Below are positions 11,321-23,462 of a stretch of 64,000 nucleotides of DNA, piece after piece (within the stretch, counting starts at the first letter, position 1; each line of letters begins with the position of its first letter). Made by a program: the position numbers and the translations under genes. Source of the stretch: Ulota crispa. Taxonomy: Eukaryota; Streptophyta; Bryopsida; Orthotrichales; Orthotrichaceae. The notes below the pieces were generated by a model. The model saw nothing but the letters and a program-made list of their open reading frames with translations. It searched no databases and was not told where the DNA came from. Location of the stretch: NCBI GenBank assembly GCA_963920765.1, contig OY987248.1, positions 5,490,539 to 5,554,538 on the forward strand. The letters run 5' to 3'.

Positions 11321-12229
11321 TTAACCCTTTAAAGACCACACACATTTTCACAAAATGCATTAGAAACCAGGGTAGTAAACTTGGATGTGCGTTTGAATCA
11401 ATTATGGACCCAATTTTAGTAATCCAATTGTACAAATGAGAAGTAGACCTTGTTTACTATAAAGCATCAAAATCTCAATTAGATTTGCTGTGGGAGATGA
11501 AATATTATAATGATTGAGTGAGTTGTAGGCAGGAATTCTCTAGTTTTCATGCTTGTGTGGTTTTGTATTTTACTGCTTCATACAAGCTTTGCTTGAGAAG
11601 AGCCTTATATTTCTAAAAAGTTGGGTTTCCCACCTTTCCAATAAGACTAGTTTCACACAAAATGGATAAAAATTGCAATCACAAGGTGTAGCTAAGTGGA
11701 CAAAAAGGTTCAAAAATCCCACTTTCTTTGCTACCCAAAATATTTTTACAAGAAACTTGATAAATGCTATGGAAAATCCAATTGGTGAAAACAATAAAGA
11801 ATTGGCCTTAAATGTAGGACAATTTTTTTAAAGATGAAATGATAGCATCATTTTAATAAATTCTCAAATACTACAATTATACTACTACAATATAGAAAAC
11901 CAATACAAGCATATTTCTTGATCAATCTGAATTTCTTTAGGACAACATAATTGAAATTTGGCATTCTTCTTGGATGTTTGATGTATTGTGTTGTTGCTCT
12001 GATCCATCATTGACCAAATATGAATACGTATTTTGAGACCATGCCATATAAATACCATTATTTATCAACTCACATACCCAATTGCATTGTTATTTTTTTG
12101 ATTAGATGCAAAATTCTTGTGATCAAAAACGTTCTTCAAGACTAATTTCCAAATTGTTGAGCGATTTCACTCTATACTCCAAAAACCACTCTACTGAACC
12201 AAAATATGGGTCGGTGGTCTCTAGGTTAA
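11321..12229 (+). mobile_element. TTAA element 4 (905-bp family)
   Basis: Starts TTAACCCTTTAAAGACCAC; the right end, reverse-complemented, starts TTAACCTAGAGACCACCG. Length 909 bp. An inverted, more decayed copy of the same family is at 17544-18447; both contain GGCATTCTTCTTGGATGTTT (here forward, near 11959). Minus-strand ORF 11570-11794 has no recognisable domain. Confidence 0.8.
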
Positions 12230-12567
12230 AGGCTGAGATGCTCTAACGCGGTTTTGAAACGACGTTAAGTTTATGTGCCCTCACAGTTTGGAAAAGTTGT
12301 AATAAGTGGAAGTGATGCAAACGACAAGTATAGAATCCCTGTCACTCAGGCCCCTCTGAAGGTCAGAAACGAATATTCATTCTCCTTCAAACTTGGATTT
12401 CTAGTACCACAGGGCACAGCCGCACAGGAGCTTTATTTAGGGAAAGACGAAGGAAGAGGGTCAAACATGTTATTTTTTAAATCTTTATGACGACGAAACT
12501 TCATGTTAATCTTCGGCGAAACTTCTAAAGAATTTGTCTTATCCTCACACTAGCTCCATTAACCATT
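12230..12567. other. Short intergenic stretch
   Basis: Contains a 71-codon ORF (12275-12490) without recognised motifs. It is slightly richer in GC than the flanks. I cannot support a gene. Confidence 0.35.
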
Positions 12568-12570
12568 TAA

Positions 12571-12884
12571 GGGCAACTCCACCGGTGCAGACTCGCTCAA
12601 AGTTTTCCATCTGATGTGGCGAGGTCTGAAGGCTCTGAATCTCCATCCATGCTCTTTGAAAAGGTGGTCTAATACTCCAAGATACCCCATAAATAAGCAG
12701 TTGACCACTTATTTGGGGAAGTAGAGGATAAAGACCATTAAAGTTAGGATGAACAATGCATGAATAGTGACTTGGAGAGTGGCTTGAGAGACTCGCTACA
12801 TAAGAGAGTTTGAGAGGGGTCTGAGAGGGGCCTAGCTATTTTTCATCCATTTTGAGCGTGCCCAAGGCACCGGTGGAGATGCCC
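12571..12884. mobile_element. Harbinger-type MITE, 314 bp
   Basis: The left end GGGCAACTCCACCGGTGC and right end GCACCGGTGGAGATGCCC form an 18-bp inverted repeat with one mismatch. TAA flanks both sides (12568-12570, 12885-12887), the PIF/Harbinger target. The interior has GAGAG-type purine-rich repeats near 12810-12830 and no ORF. Confidence 0.85.
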
Positions 12885-13030
12885 TAACCCCCAAAGCCAG
12901 GCCACACCAAGTGACCAAGACAAACTGGTGTTTTTCAAAACATCGTTTTGTAAAAAACAAGTGGTCACATTTGCTTCTTTGAGTAAAAATATTTTTTTTG
13001 AATTTTGACACTCAAACTTTTTGGTTTGTT

Positions 13031-13665
13031 TTAACCCCTACATGCCCAAGGCCTATTTTGAGCTTCTAGAAATTTGCTTTAAACTGAACAAAAAGCCAAC
13101 ATTTTGATAAGTTGTATCAATTTTTTTTAAACTATAACCATACAAATTCAAACTTGATATGTTAAACATCATGTAGGAAAATGAAACACAACAATATCTC
13201 TTATGGATTGAAAGATTATAATGTTTGATCAAGAGGTGTTAAAAATGAAAAAACAACTTCAAGTCATTCAATCCTCTTTTCACATATCAAATCTAAAATG
13301 TTGGTCACCAAAAGAATATGAGGTTAAAGGACATAACATATATAACTCCAATCCATTTACGGCTTTTCAAAATCTCTTATTTACAATTTTTTTAAATGAA
13401 TTTCTAGTGTGAATTTTTCTCCAAGATCTAGTGTGTTTGAGGCTCATTTTCATGAGCTCTTAAAATTGAAAAGGTCAAGATTGCAATGGACACCCTTGCA
13501 CAAAATCTTGAATTGAAAATTCATAATTAATATTTTTCAAAATGAGATTTTTGTTACTAAAACTAGACTTCAAAAAGAACAATTCTAACATATTGAATAC
13601 TAAAAATAGCAACTTCAAAATATTATTGGCACTAAAATGAGGAGCCTTGGGCATTTACGGGTTAA
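13031..13665 (+). mobile_element. TTAA element 5 (640-bp family, forward)
   Basis: Starts TTAACCCCTACATGCCCAAG and ends GGGCATTTACGGGTTAA, 635 bp. It contains GATTGAAAGATTATAATG (near 13206), as in element 2. It sits inside copy 1 of the tandem duplication at a T-rich site; copy 2 lacks it. Confidence 0.85.
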
Positions 13666-13957
13666 ACGTGCAGTTTTTAGTTTTCACAAACTAGCAATTC
13701 AAACACCTAACCTTGAATGGTGGAGAGATCACTTTTTTTTAGTAAAATAATGCATGGAACCATGAACAAAGTGGTTATCCCTTAATATTCCAAAAATACA
13801 TATTACTTCTTCATCTGTTCCAAACCAATTACTTTGGCCTATGTGACTCCAATATCAAGATCACAACAAAACAAACCGACATTTAGTGTTGAAATAACTT
13901 TTTGTAAAAAATTAAGTGGTGGTATTTACTTCTTTGTGTAAAAGTAAATTCTGTTAA

Positions 13958-14033
13958 GTTTTACATTTGGCTTTTTAGTATGCTTCAAATCAAAAGTTTT
14001 ACATTTGGCTTTTTAGTATGCTTCAAATCAAAA
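13958..14033. repeat. Perfect 38-bp tandem duplication
   Basis: Two identical adjacent copies, 13958-13995 and 13996-14033, each containing TACATTTGGCTTTTTAGTAT. The identity suggests a recent slippage or unequal-exchange event. Confidence 0.9.
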
Positions 14034-14178
14034 GTTTAGTCTTTTTCAATTTGTTGTTTCCAAACATGTGCCCTTGAATGTGGAGAAGTTATCTTTCAGT
14101 AAAACAATACATAAAACCTTGAGCAAAGTGGTTATCTTCTAATATTCTAAAAATACATGTTACTTTTTCATCTGTTCC

Positions 14179-14661
14179 TAAAAAGGAGTGTGTTTGGTTT
14201 GTCAGGCCTTGGCATCAACATCCAAGATATCTTGTCTCCAAATCGTGGGGGAAAGAGAAATTCCTTGTACATATTTTTGAAGGAGAAAATTAGGAGTTGC
14301 GTAAAGCTGAAATTTAGATGTTCTCCCGAGAAGATTGACAAGTTTTGCAAACCTTGTAAAATGCAAAAAGTGCAACCATGAGCTCTATTGTACGGGAGAG
14401 AACAAGAAAACAATGAGAGAAACCTAAAAACCAAAGACGAATGTCTAACTCTTGTCTATGCTTTTTGTTCTGTTTCTCACTAATTACTCTTAGAATTTTT
14501 CAAAGCGATCAATCTTATACTCTAACAAGATCACTAGTAACCTAAACTCAACGTTTATTTCCATGAGAGTGATAAGTGACTTTTATTTATGGACTCTCAA
14601 GTAAAAGAGAGAAGGAAAAGGGATTATACTGATAAAAGTTACATAGGAGGAGGAAGTTTGT
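14179..14661. other. Intergenic DNA, nothing recognised
   Basis: ORFs of 74 codons (+) and 88 codons (-) overlap over most of this stretch. Neither has recognisable domains or a convincing start context. Confidence 0.35.
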
Positions 14662-15715
14662 TTAACCCCTGAGCGCCCCGAGGGCAATAATATTGCCCCT
14701 CAAAATTAAACTTTCCATAAAATCGGGTCCAAATCATAATTGTGTTGCCCAAAAAACTGCACTTGGTTAAGGGTACAGTACTATTCTCATGACACATAGT
14801 GGGCGATGAGAGTTTCATCACTTGTACAAGCATGGATTGTGCAAGTCAAGTATGAAAGTAATACACTTGGACTTCAATTCAAGTGGTTTAGGGTTTAGGT
14901 GCAAGGATAGAAACCATTGGTTATAGTTAATTCCGTATTGCTAGGGGTGTTTTGGCACGCATGCATGCCTTAAACTAGAGAAGGGTTTTGCAACTTTACC
15001 ACCAAGAGCCGTGCCCTTGTGGAGGTCAAAGTTGTACATGTACCTTGTTTATTGTCCACCATGCCATGTGAGCCTTGCAACTTTGGGCCTCTAAAAAAGC
15101 ACCTTGCGGATATCAAAACATCACCAAATTTGGCAGCAAGCAAGAGATTTGTAATTTGCACTCCATACCTAAATTTCATAAAAAGGAGCCTCCTCTAAGG
15201 CATGAATTTATGTGTCCAAAGCCCTAACCCCTCAAGAATTGACCGGTTGCCACATAATTGATTGTACTTTGACTATTATAATCTCCAAAATGGTGCGGTC
15301 AAAAAAATTTGCAAATTTTTGATTGGGTGCATCAAGCACTTTTTTTGCTATTTTAGCACTAAATCCTCCCCAATCTAAGTTCCTAACTTGGAGCGTACAA
15401 TGTTTTCAAGCATGGTCCCCTTGACCTCATTTTCTTGAATTCACTGTGGGCGCTCAGAAGTTAAGACTTAATCCTTGAGCACCGAGCACAAGTTTGCTGA
15501 AACCCAAACCCTTTGGTATTCACTCTTATCAAGCTTTCACTTAAAAGAGATCCACATAAATTGCCCGTACTAATTGATAGGGAACATATACTTGGAGTTC
15601 CACAAAAAAAGACACGTCCTTACATTGTACCATTGAAAATATTATATTGGTCAAACCTTGAAATTTTTCAAAACCAAGAGGCCATATTCTGGCCCCTTGG
15701 GCGCTCAGGGGTTAA
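14662..15715. mobile_element. TTAA element 6 (CCCCTGAGCGCCC ends, 1054 bp)
   Basis: Starts TTAACCCCTGAGCGCCCCG and ends GGGCGCTCAGGGGTTAA. The GAGCGCCC terminus is shared with the 247-bp MITEs at 34902-35148 and 58927-59173, so this may be a longer relative. A copy of the terminal motif in degenerate form sits near 15441-15490 (GCGCTCAGAAGTTAAG, then CCTTGAGCACCGAGC), which may mark a nested or joined element. Confidence 0.8.
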
Positions 15716-16835
15716 GACCTTACTCACCAAGTTGACTTTAAGAACAAAAATTAGAAATTGAAATGAAAAAAGACCCACCCAACATATCCCACATTCTTTA
15801 TTTTAAAAGACCAACGTCAATAAATTTACGATGACAATCTGTTGGGCAATGAGGCTAGTAGGCTTGCACTAAAGCAGTTATTAACAAATTCTTTGTAAAA
15901 TAGATCAACGGACTTGATACGCATGAAATTTTTGTAGCTGCTTTGTTTCATTATAATAAATTTTATATGCTTCTACGATAATTCTCTTTAGTTTGAATGA
16001 TTTGTTCTATACAAAGGACTTTGGAAAAATGTGGATTTCTTTGTTCAATTAAATGTAACAAACTATAAAATATGTTATTGTACATAATTGAAGTAAAACA
16101 ATGCTTAATTGTTACTTAAAGGCATGGCAAAATTGTGGTTCCAACTAGAGGTATGTAGCAATGAAATACGCCAAATTCTCTCTGTTGTCATTTTGAACTA
16201 AGAATATGAGATAAATGTGTTCAACTTACACGATAAGTCACAGAAATGAAGAAAGTATTATACTCACGTCATGTTTATCATGTTATGAAGACTTGTGGTG
16301 GATTTTTTATGATTTGAAGTTGTATGAAATTTAATATGGAATGAGGGTGGGACGGATTTATTATAGAAAACGTCAGAGAAATAATTAAAATAAATACAAT
16401 TGCGGCTCTTTTACAAATTCACTTATCAAGAACACAACAATTTGAAACATGACAGAGCATTTGCAACAATGGCTACTTTGTATGGCTTTTGCAATCTAAA
16501 ATTCCTAAAGCTCTAGAAGATCAAAATTGCCTACGGATTTATGGATTTAGAGGTAAAACGTAATTTACATGAAGCAACTTTTTGTACTCTTTTAAATCCA
16601 TACTTAATAAATTTGAAATCATTTCTAGAATGATTTTTAAATGATTTTTAAAATGTAGGAGTTAAAGTGCACTTTTTATCGAGACTTGTGTGCAAATGAG
16701 TATATGAAGCTATACGAGAGCATGGCACAATCAATGTTGTATTGAAATCAGATGCTACTAGACAAAGTATCCAACTTTAAAGATTTGGCTTGTGAGTGTT
16801 TTGGATCCAACTTTTGGAGAATTCAGGATCAGTTT
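15716..16835. other. Intergenic DNA, nothing recognised
   Basis: AT-rich throughout with no bounded repeat, tandem array or protein-like ORF that I can support. Confidence 0.4.
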
Positions 16836-17474
16836 TTAACCCCTAAATGCGTGAGGCACCCAACTTGGGTGTAAGCAGTACTTTGAAGTTCAATAAACCT
16901 AAGTTGTTATTTTTAGTAGTTTGTAATTTTGAACTATTCTTTTTGAAGTCTAGTTTTAGTATAAAAAATATGATTTTGAAAATGGTTGATTATGATTTTT
17001 TGATTCAAGAATTTGTGCAAGGGTCATGATTTTCTTTAGTGTTGAGAACTCTTGGAAATAAGCCTCAAATACACTAAATCTTGGAGAAAATTTGATACTA
17101 GAAATCCATTTTAAAAAAATTTAGAAGGGATTTTGAAAAGCCATAAAGTGATTAGAGTTATGAATGTATGTCCTTTAACCTTATATTTTTTTAGAGACCA
17201 ATTTTTTAGATTCAATATGTGAAAAGGAGGTTGGAAGATTTCAAGTCATTTTTTGCAATTTTGACACCCTCATGATCAAACATTATAGTTTTTCAATCCA
17301 TGAGTGATATGGTTGTGTTTTCTTTTCCTATGTGATCTTCAACATTTCTAGTATAAATTGGTATGGTTACAAGTTTTAAAAAAAAATGATGCAACTTACT
17401 AGAATGTTGGCTTTTTGTTCAATTTAGAGCAAATTCCTAGAAGCTCAAAAAAGCCTTAGCCCTTTCGGGGTTAA
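16836..17474 (-). mobile_element. TTAA element 7 (640-bp family, reverse)
   Basis: Starts TTAACCCCTAAATGCGTGAG; the right end, reverse-complemented, starts TTAACCCCGAAAGGGCTAAG. 639 bp. The interior has CATTATAGTTTTTCAATCC (near 17281), the reverse of the landmark in elements 2 and 5. Confidence 0.8.
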
Positions 17475-17543
17475 GAACTCTCCTAACTAATACACTTTTG
17501 ATATGAACTGAAAATAGAAATCAAAGTTAGAATTCCTAGAATC

Positions 17544-18447
17544 AAAACCCTTTAGAGACCACCAAACCATGGTTTGGTTCAAGAGGGTGATTTTTGGCAT
17601 ATAGAGTAAAATTGCTCAACAACTTGGAAATCGGTATTGAGGAACGCTTGTGATCATAAGAAATTTTCATTTAGCCAAAAAACAAGAATGAAACCACGTA
17701 TATGAGTTGATGAATAATGGTGTTTATACAACATGGCCTCAAAATACGTATCCATATTTGGTCAAGATGGATCAAAGCGACAACACAATACATTAAACAT
17801 CCAAGAAGAATGCCAAATTTCAATTGTGCAACCGTAAAAGAGTTCAAATTGCTTAAGAAATATGCCTTGTATTGTTTCTCTATACAATAGTAGTATAATT
17901 GTAGTCTTTGAAGATCTATTGAAATGGTGCTATCATTTCAGCTTAAAAATTTGTCATCCTACATTTAAAGCCAATTCTTGATTGTTTTTCCCAATTGGGT
18001 TTTCCATAGCATTTATCAAATTTCTCATGAAACCGTTGTTGGGTAGCAAAGAAAGTGGAAATTTTTACCTTTTTTTTTCACTTAGCTACACCATGTGATT
18101 GCTATCTTTAACTATTTTGTGTGAATATAGTCTTATTGAAAAAGTAAGAAATCCTAATTTCTATAAATATAAGGCTCTTCTCAAACAAAACTTCTATGAA
18201 GCAATAAGATCCAAAACCACATAAGCATGAAAAAAAAGTGCTTTTCCACCTACAACTCTCTCAATCATCATAATATCTCACCTCCAAGAGTAGATCTGAT
18301 TGAAATCTTGATTCTTTACAATAAACAAGGTATTCTTCCCATTTGTACAATTGGATTATTAAAATTGGGTCCATATTTGATTCAATTGCACATTTAAGTT
18401 TATTGCCCTTGCTTGTAGTGAATTTTGTGAAAATGTATGGTCTCTAA
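17544..18447 (-). mobile_element. TTAA element 8 (905-bp family, decayed, reverse)
   Basis: Reverse-orientation homologue of element 4 with 904 bp against 909. The left end reads AAAACCCTTTAGAGACCACC, so the TTAA itself has mutated. The right end GGTCTCTAA is followed directly by element 9, sharing CTAA (18444-18447). Internal AACATCCAAGAAGAATGCC (near 17797) is the reverse complement of element 4. Confidence 0.75.
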
Positions 18448-19376
18448 CCCCTACATGACCGTGGCCTTTATTTTGTCAAAAGACACTCAAAACTGTCATT
18501 TCTGTGGCAAAGAGTAAAAAAGTTTGAAAATTGGTCTTTTTGCATATTTAACCATAGGACCTTGTACTAGAATAGTATATAAATATGTAAAAAAAAACTC
18601 AAAATTTTTGACTAAAGAGATTGCAAGATATTTGCGTTTAAAGTGTAAAAACAAACTTTTTTGCACCTTGCATGACTAGATTATTTGCCTTTGAACTTTT
18701 TTAACTTAAAACTTTTGCACAACTAAGTTTGAAAGTTTAAATATTTGTGGTGGGAAATTGAGTTGAGAATCTTTGGAAAAAAAAACAGAACAAAAAATAC
18801 TCAATTTTCATTCTTAAAAAAAGATTAGATAGAAGAAAGTATGAAATTGTACAAAAACTTAAATTGTTAATGACCATGCAATGGAATAGAAATGCAATAA
18901 TCCCAATGGTGAGATTGTTCTAGAAAGCAAACTTCACCCTTTTCAACAATTTGTTTTGAAAAAGTGTTAAACTTGCATTCAAAAATGAAGTCTATAAGTT
19001 ATTTTTTCAAGAAGATGCTTGAATTGCCTAAACAACAAGATTGTCCATAACTTTCTCACAACTAGTCCAAATGGAATGAATCAAAGTTACAATTCAAATG
19101 TAAAAAAATTTGTAACCTATGAGAAGAAAAAAATTGAAAAAAAAATTTAAGTTTTTGTAGAAAAAATTGTTGTCCGGTCTCCTTAAATTTGTGCTTATTT
19201 GGGCATAACTTTTGCTCCCAAACATGGATTGGAATAAAATTTATATTTCCCAAAAGCATATGTGATTTTCTATCTTCTAGATAAAGTTTCAAAAGATCAA
19301 GATAAAAATTGAGACCGTAAGTAAGTGCCCAAAATCCCCTTTGTCCCCCAGGAAACAACAGGGCTTTAGGGGTTAA
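18444..19376 (+). mobile_element. TTAA element 9 (L to R)
   Basis: The left end CTAACCCCTACATGACCGTG (TTAA mutated to CTAA) is an L-type end, with AAAGACACTCAAAACTGTC just inside. The right end is GGGCTTTAGGGGTTAA. 933 bp. It is an inverted homologue of element 15 (28422-29348) and of element 27 (54862-55777), sharing TTTGGACTAGTTGTGAGAAA in reverse complement. The 135-codon minus-strand ORF at 19062-19469 runs out of the element and has no recognised domain. Confidence 0.8.
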
Positions 19377-19935
19377 GAAGTTAAATTGATAATCACAATC
19401 AATAACTAGAGGAAAGTGCAACTTGTGTTGACATAGATGAGGAGTTATGTCCATTGACTTCTTACACACACTACAACCAATGCTTTGGGCTCAAGATGCT
19501 CTAACTCGATGAGCTAAATACAAAATTTCTTTCTTTGCATTCAGTAAACAATCTAAAGACGGTGTCTTGTGAATCCATATGCGGCCATTACTTTCCAAAA
19601 AATTTAAGGAACCTTTTTAAGTTATATTATGATGCTTTATATTTGGTTAATAACATCTTGTAGGTTGAGAACGGAGTGTGAGCTCGTGTTAATGACATTT
19701 AGAAATTAAATATGTATGCTCAATTGCTAATTTAGTTTTATATGAAATTGTCATGATTTTCAACTTGAAGTGCAACTTTGCCTAAACATACAACATTGAA
19801 TATGATATACATTTGATTTTGAATTTTTTTTTTTGATTCTAGGTATGCTTGTGACGGTTAATAACCCAAAACCTACACTTATGTAGATTCATCTCTATAC
19901 AACAATAAACTAGTTTACTAAAAACAAACAATAGC
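19377..19935. other. Intergenic DNA, nothing recognised
   Basis: No bounded repeat or coding region seen. Confidence 0.4.
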
Positions 19936-20800
19936 TTAATTTGTAAGGACCAAGCCCATTTTTCTCAAAAAACACTTAAAACTGTAATTTCTAGTCATTT
20001 GATCAAGAGAACACATTTTTGTTTTGATTTTCACAAATCTAATTGTAATGTCTTGTATTAGATTATGCAAGAAGACATGGTGAAAGATTTAACTAGGTTT
20101 AATTGTATGGATTGAGAGAGATGTGATCATTTGAAGTTAGAATCAAAGTTTTTGTGAACTTTGCCCAAAAATTTACAAGTCCCTTGACTACATGCTATGG
20201 ACATTTTTGCATTATGGGTGCTAAAGAGATTTGTTGAACATGCTTCATATCATGTTAGGCATATCTACCCAAGTTTTCATGCCCAACAAATACATGGAAC
20301 ACACCCTACACATGTTTCCATTGCAAACATGTGCTTGAAATTCATAGGACATTGATTTTTTTTGCAAACAAACTTTTCAAAATATGCTTTTAATAAAATA
20401 TGAAACCAAGTTACACATTAGAAGGTTTTAGCTTTATTGACAATTACAAACAAAAATTGGACAAAAAACCAAATCTCTAGTAGTAATTACAATTTATTTA
20501 CATTTATATAATATAAAAATATATTTATCTAGTACATTATTGCTTAGAACATACTCCAATAAAAGGTCATGCCTTTGTTGATTGCCTTTGAGAAAAGTTA
20601 ATGAAAAATGACATGCCTGACTTGTGCCTCCAACCAAATTCTCACTAAAACCTCTCATAACTTTTGAATTGTAAATCCAATTTCAATAAAATAATAAGTA
20701 AGTTCCTCATAGTCCTTGCAAAAGAATAACTTCAAAAACATTGATAAAAAATCCCAATAGTATAAGCCTGCCCAAAATCCATTTTGTCACTCGGGGATAA
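19936..20800 (+). mobile_element. TTAA element 10 (L to R, strongly decayed)
   Basis: The left end TTAATTTGTAAGGACCAAGC aligns with the L end consensus, with CTTAAAACTGTAATTTCTAG inside. The right end, ATCCATTTTGTCACTCGGGG then ATAA, is a decayed R end. No hairpin motif survives. One of the oldest copies in the window. Confidence 0.55.
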
Positions 20801-21726
20801 CAAGAATCCATTACAGTACAGTATTGGAAGTTGGTGAGGTATGACAGTAATTTTGACTTCCATCAACTAACTCTGGATATAGTTTAACACTTAAAATAGA
20901 AACGACACTATGCCCTCCTAATTTGAAATTTGATGAAAACTAATTGAGTAGCTAGAGCTAACGTGAAACCACTTGTTATACAAATACAGCATAAGAGTTT
21001 TCCATGGTGACTGGGCTTTAAACCTTATTTTAAAAACAAGTTTATAAAAAATGATAATTGGTAAATGAATGATTGAAATTATAGAAGGCAAACGTTTTAT
21101 GTTTTTAAAATGAACTGACTAATGAAGATCAACGAGGGTACCTTTGATAGTATCCCATCCACAATATGATCACCAAATGCAATTACTTTTCCAATGTTTG
21201 GTAACATTGGTTTACCTTCTAACAAGAAGCCATGATGAATAGCATACAAATTTTAAGCATATAAATCATAGCCACAATAAGGGCACCTTATATATTGAGC
21301 ATGCTCTATAAAAAGAATGTTGCTCTTTCATTTTACAACTAATACTTTGTTGTTTATTCCATAAACGCACTTAAAACATTTGTACTTCTCCTTTTGTTGA
21401 TATTCTTGAACGCATTTTTTGATCCTTTCAAAAAGCTTCTTAGGTGTGCTATAATGTGCAATTGTGAAGAACTCTAAATTATAATTTTGAAGCAACACTT
21501 TTAGGCTACAACTTATATATTTACTGTTGAATTTGCCATCCCACTCACCATAACTCATCAATAAAATTTGCCAAGCAAATATATTAAGATCCCTTCTAAA
21601 TGTAAGCATTTAATTAAATTAGATGACTCTCAGAAAAGATCTAGTTCATGCTAAGTTTATTGTGGTGGTTTATGAAAATTTTGTTTTACCATTTGACAAA
21701 TTGTAGTCATTTGTGAAGGATTAGCT
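20801..21726. other. Intergenic DNA with a possible coding relic
   Basis: Minus-strand ORF 21328-21609 (93 codons) ends in KYKCFKCVYGINNKVLVVK. Beyond its stop, the same strand continues with RCPYCGYDLYA (about 21245-21300). Together these give a CxxC...CPxC pattern like a small zinc-binding domain. I do not recognise a family and chance is a real alternative. The rest of the stretch is featureless. Confidence 0.25.
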
Positions 21727-22737
21727 TTAACCCCTAAAGGACCAACTGTCCCCTCGAGGGACAAATGGATTTTAGGCTTGTATCTACAACTAACTTAGTT
21801 TTTGTGATTTTTAAAACTTTTATTGAAGGTGGTGAATTCAAATATCTACATAGGCATTTAATTTTTTCTTCATTCCAACATTTATTGAAGAGGTTATGCA
21901 AGAATTTATGAAGATTGGGGAAGGAGGGGCAGTTTGGGTAAGGCTTATCTTTTGTAAGTGGGTGGTAACTCCAAAGAGGGTCAAACCCCACATTCGATCA
22001 ATATGGAGTTGTTAGCTATATATGGAGTGTATTTGGACCAACACAAAGTCCAGATACACTCCATGTATGACTGACAATTCCATATTGATCAAATATGGGG
22101 TTGTCAGCTCTTATGGGCATAAGGTGTAGACACTTGGGCAAAGAGGAGTGAAGTAGAAGGGGCCCTTCTTGGGAAACTCCCAACCCTCCATTCCTTTTGT
22201 CCCTTGTAAAGTTTGGTACTCTAATTTTTTTAGTGGTTTGTGTTTTTGTTTTTTGATTTTTTTCCAAATTGTAGCAAGCTAAGAGCTCTTGCCTTTCACA
22301 GTTTAGATAAATGTAATTCAAAATTCTGAATTTTATATAAATCCTCCAATTTTGCCTAGTGTACTTGCAAATTTCAAGACCTTTTGGCATTCAGAGATTT
22401 TTTGAAGTCTATTCTACACCTCCAATTTGTTTAAGATTCTCGTACACATACCTAACTTGGTTTTCTACATGGATAAAATAAACCTCAACTTTGTGTAGAG
22501 CAATTTTTGTGCTATAAGAGGGGGAAAAAAAAACTTCACTTCAAATGTTAATATTTCACTCCTCACTATATGAAATGACCTGATTTTTCCCCCAAAAGTA
22601 CATCCTAGAGTCTAGGGCAAGATCATATGGTTGGATTTTCAAAAAAAACTTTTTTTCTACCTTTTTACTCATTCCCCCAATAGTGACAGGTTTTAGTGAC
22701 TTTTACAAAAAAAAGGGCTTGATCCTTTAGGGGTTAA
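21727..22737 (-). mobile_element. TTAA element 11 (R to L) with internal hairpin
   Basis: R-type left end TTAACCCCTAAAGGACCAAC followed by the subterminal palindrome TGTCCCCTCGAGGGACA. The right end is L-type (GGGCTTGATCCTTTAGGGGT then TAA). 1011 bp. A separate 115-bp foldback unit sits inside at 21986-22100. Minus-strand ORFs of 85 and 124 codons cover parts of it but have no recognised domain. Confidence 0.85.
21986..22100. repeat. 53-bp-stem hairpin / mini-foldback
   Basis: Left arm 21986-22038 begins CCCCACATTCGATCAATATG; right arm 22048-22100, reverse-complemented, begins CCCCATATTTGATCAATATG. Equal arm lengths and a 9-nt loop (CAACACAAA). Stem mismatches are scattered. No clear target duplication. 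It could be a MITE inserted into element 11 or a small-RNA-type hairpin. Confidence 0.75.
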
Positions 22738-23462
22738 GACAACCAAGGTTTATTCTGGAGGTGAGATATATTTATACTTTTTAGAAGGACAATTTCAAAG
22801 AAATCCATTGAAGATTTGTAAAACACAAACGTTAAGAAACCAAAACAAGAATCTAATGTCATAAATGGATTAAGAAAACGTCATAACTTTGTATGTGCAA
22901 GACCTCTTTTGTTGTTATAGTTCAAAATTGAAATGATTGGTTTGCAAGGGCAAGGAATTATGGGTCCATATATAAACTTGTAATAGTATCTAAGTATTAA
23001 TTTGTGATGATGTGTACAGTACATTGGAATCTCAACAATATCAAATACTTCAACTACATAATTATAATAAAGGAGGTTGGTTTATTCGCTGTTTGATTGT
23101 TAATTTGTTTGACAGTCAATGAGCATGATATCCCACAGTCATGACGCCCCCTATTGGGACATAAAACAGACAAACAAACACTACAAATTGTGTGCAAACT
23201 TTGTTTCATTTTGATTGAGTTTTAAATGCAAGGCCACACGGTCTCTCCCTTTTGAAAACTTGTAATGATCCATTAGAAAGTGTGACATGGGCTACCCCGG
23301 GGACCACATCTAGATTGTGAGCAAACTTCTATGGCACAGCTCCAAGCCCGGATAGGAGGCTGCCTTCAATTGGGTAGCCGTCAACAAAGGACTGCTTACA
23401 GGTAATAAGTTACGGTATGCAAAGCAGCAATACGACACAAGCTGCGGCTAATGTGCCTAATG
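22738..23462. other. Intergenic DNA, GC-richer patch at 23230-23460
   Basis: The first 450 bp is featureless. From about 23230 the sequence is clearly richer in GC (for example GGGCTACCCCGGGGACCAC, near 23290). It looks like part of an older coding or retroelement sequence, continuing past the repeat at 23463-23718. I do not recognise it. Confidence 0.35.

Larger units (their letters stand above)
12889..14178. repeat. Tandem direct duplication, unit about 320 bp
   Basis: Two diverged direct copies. Copy 1 runs from about 12889 to 13830 and is interrupted by TTAA element 5; copy 2 runs from about 13845 to 14178. Shared strings include AACAAAGTGG or GCAAAGTGG followed by TTATC, then AAAAATACATATTACTT or AAAAATACATGTTACTT, then TCATCTGTTCC. 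Without the inserted element the spacing of the copies is about 320 bp, so the duplication appears older than the insertion. Confidence 0.65.

Noticed and set aside
19062..19469. 135-codon minus-strand ORF
   Set aside because: It crosses the right end of TTAA element 9 into flanking DNA, so it does not correspond to a unit of the element or to a recognised protein.
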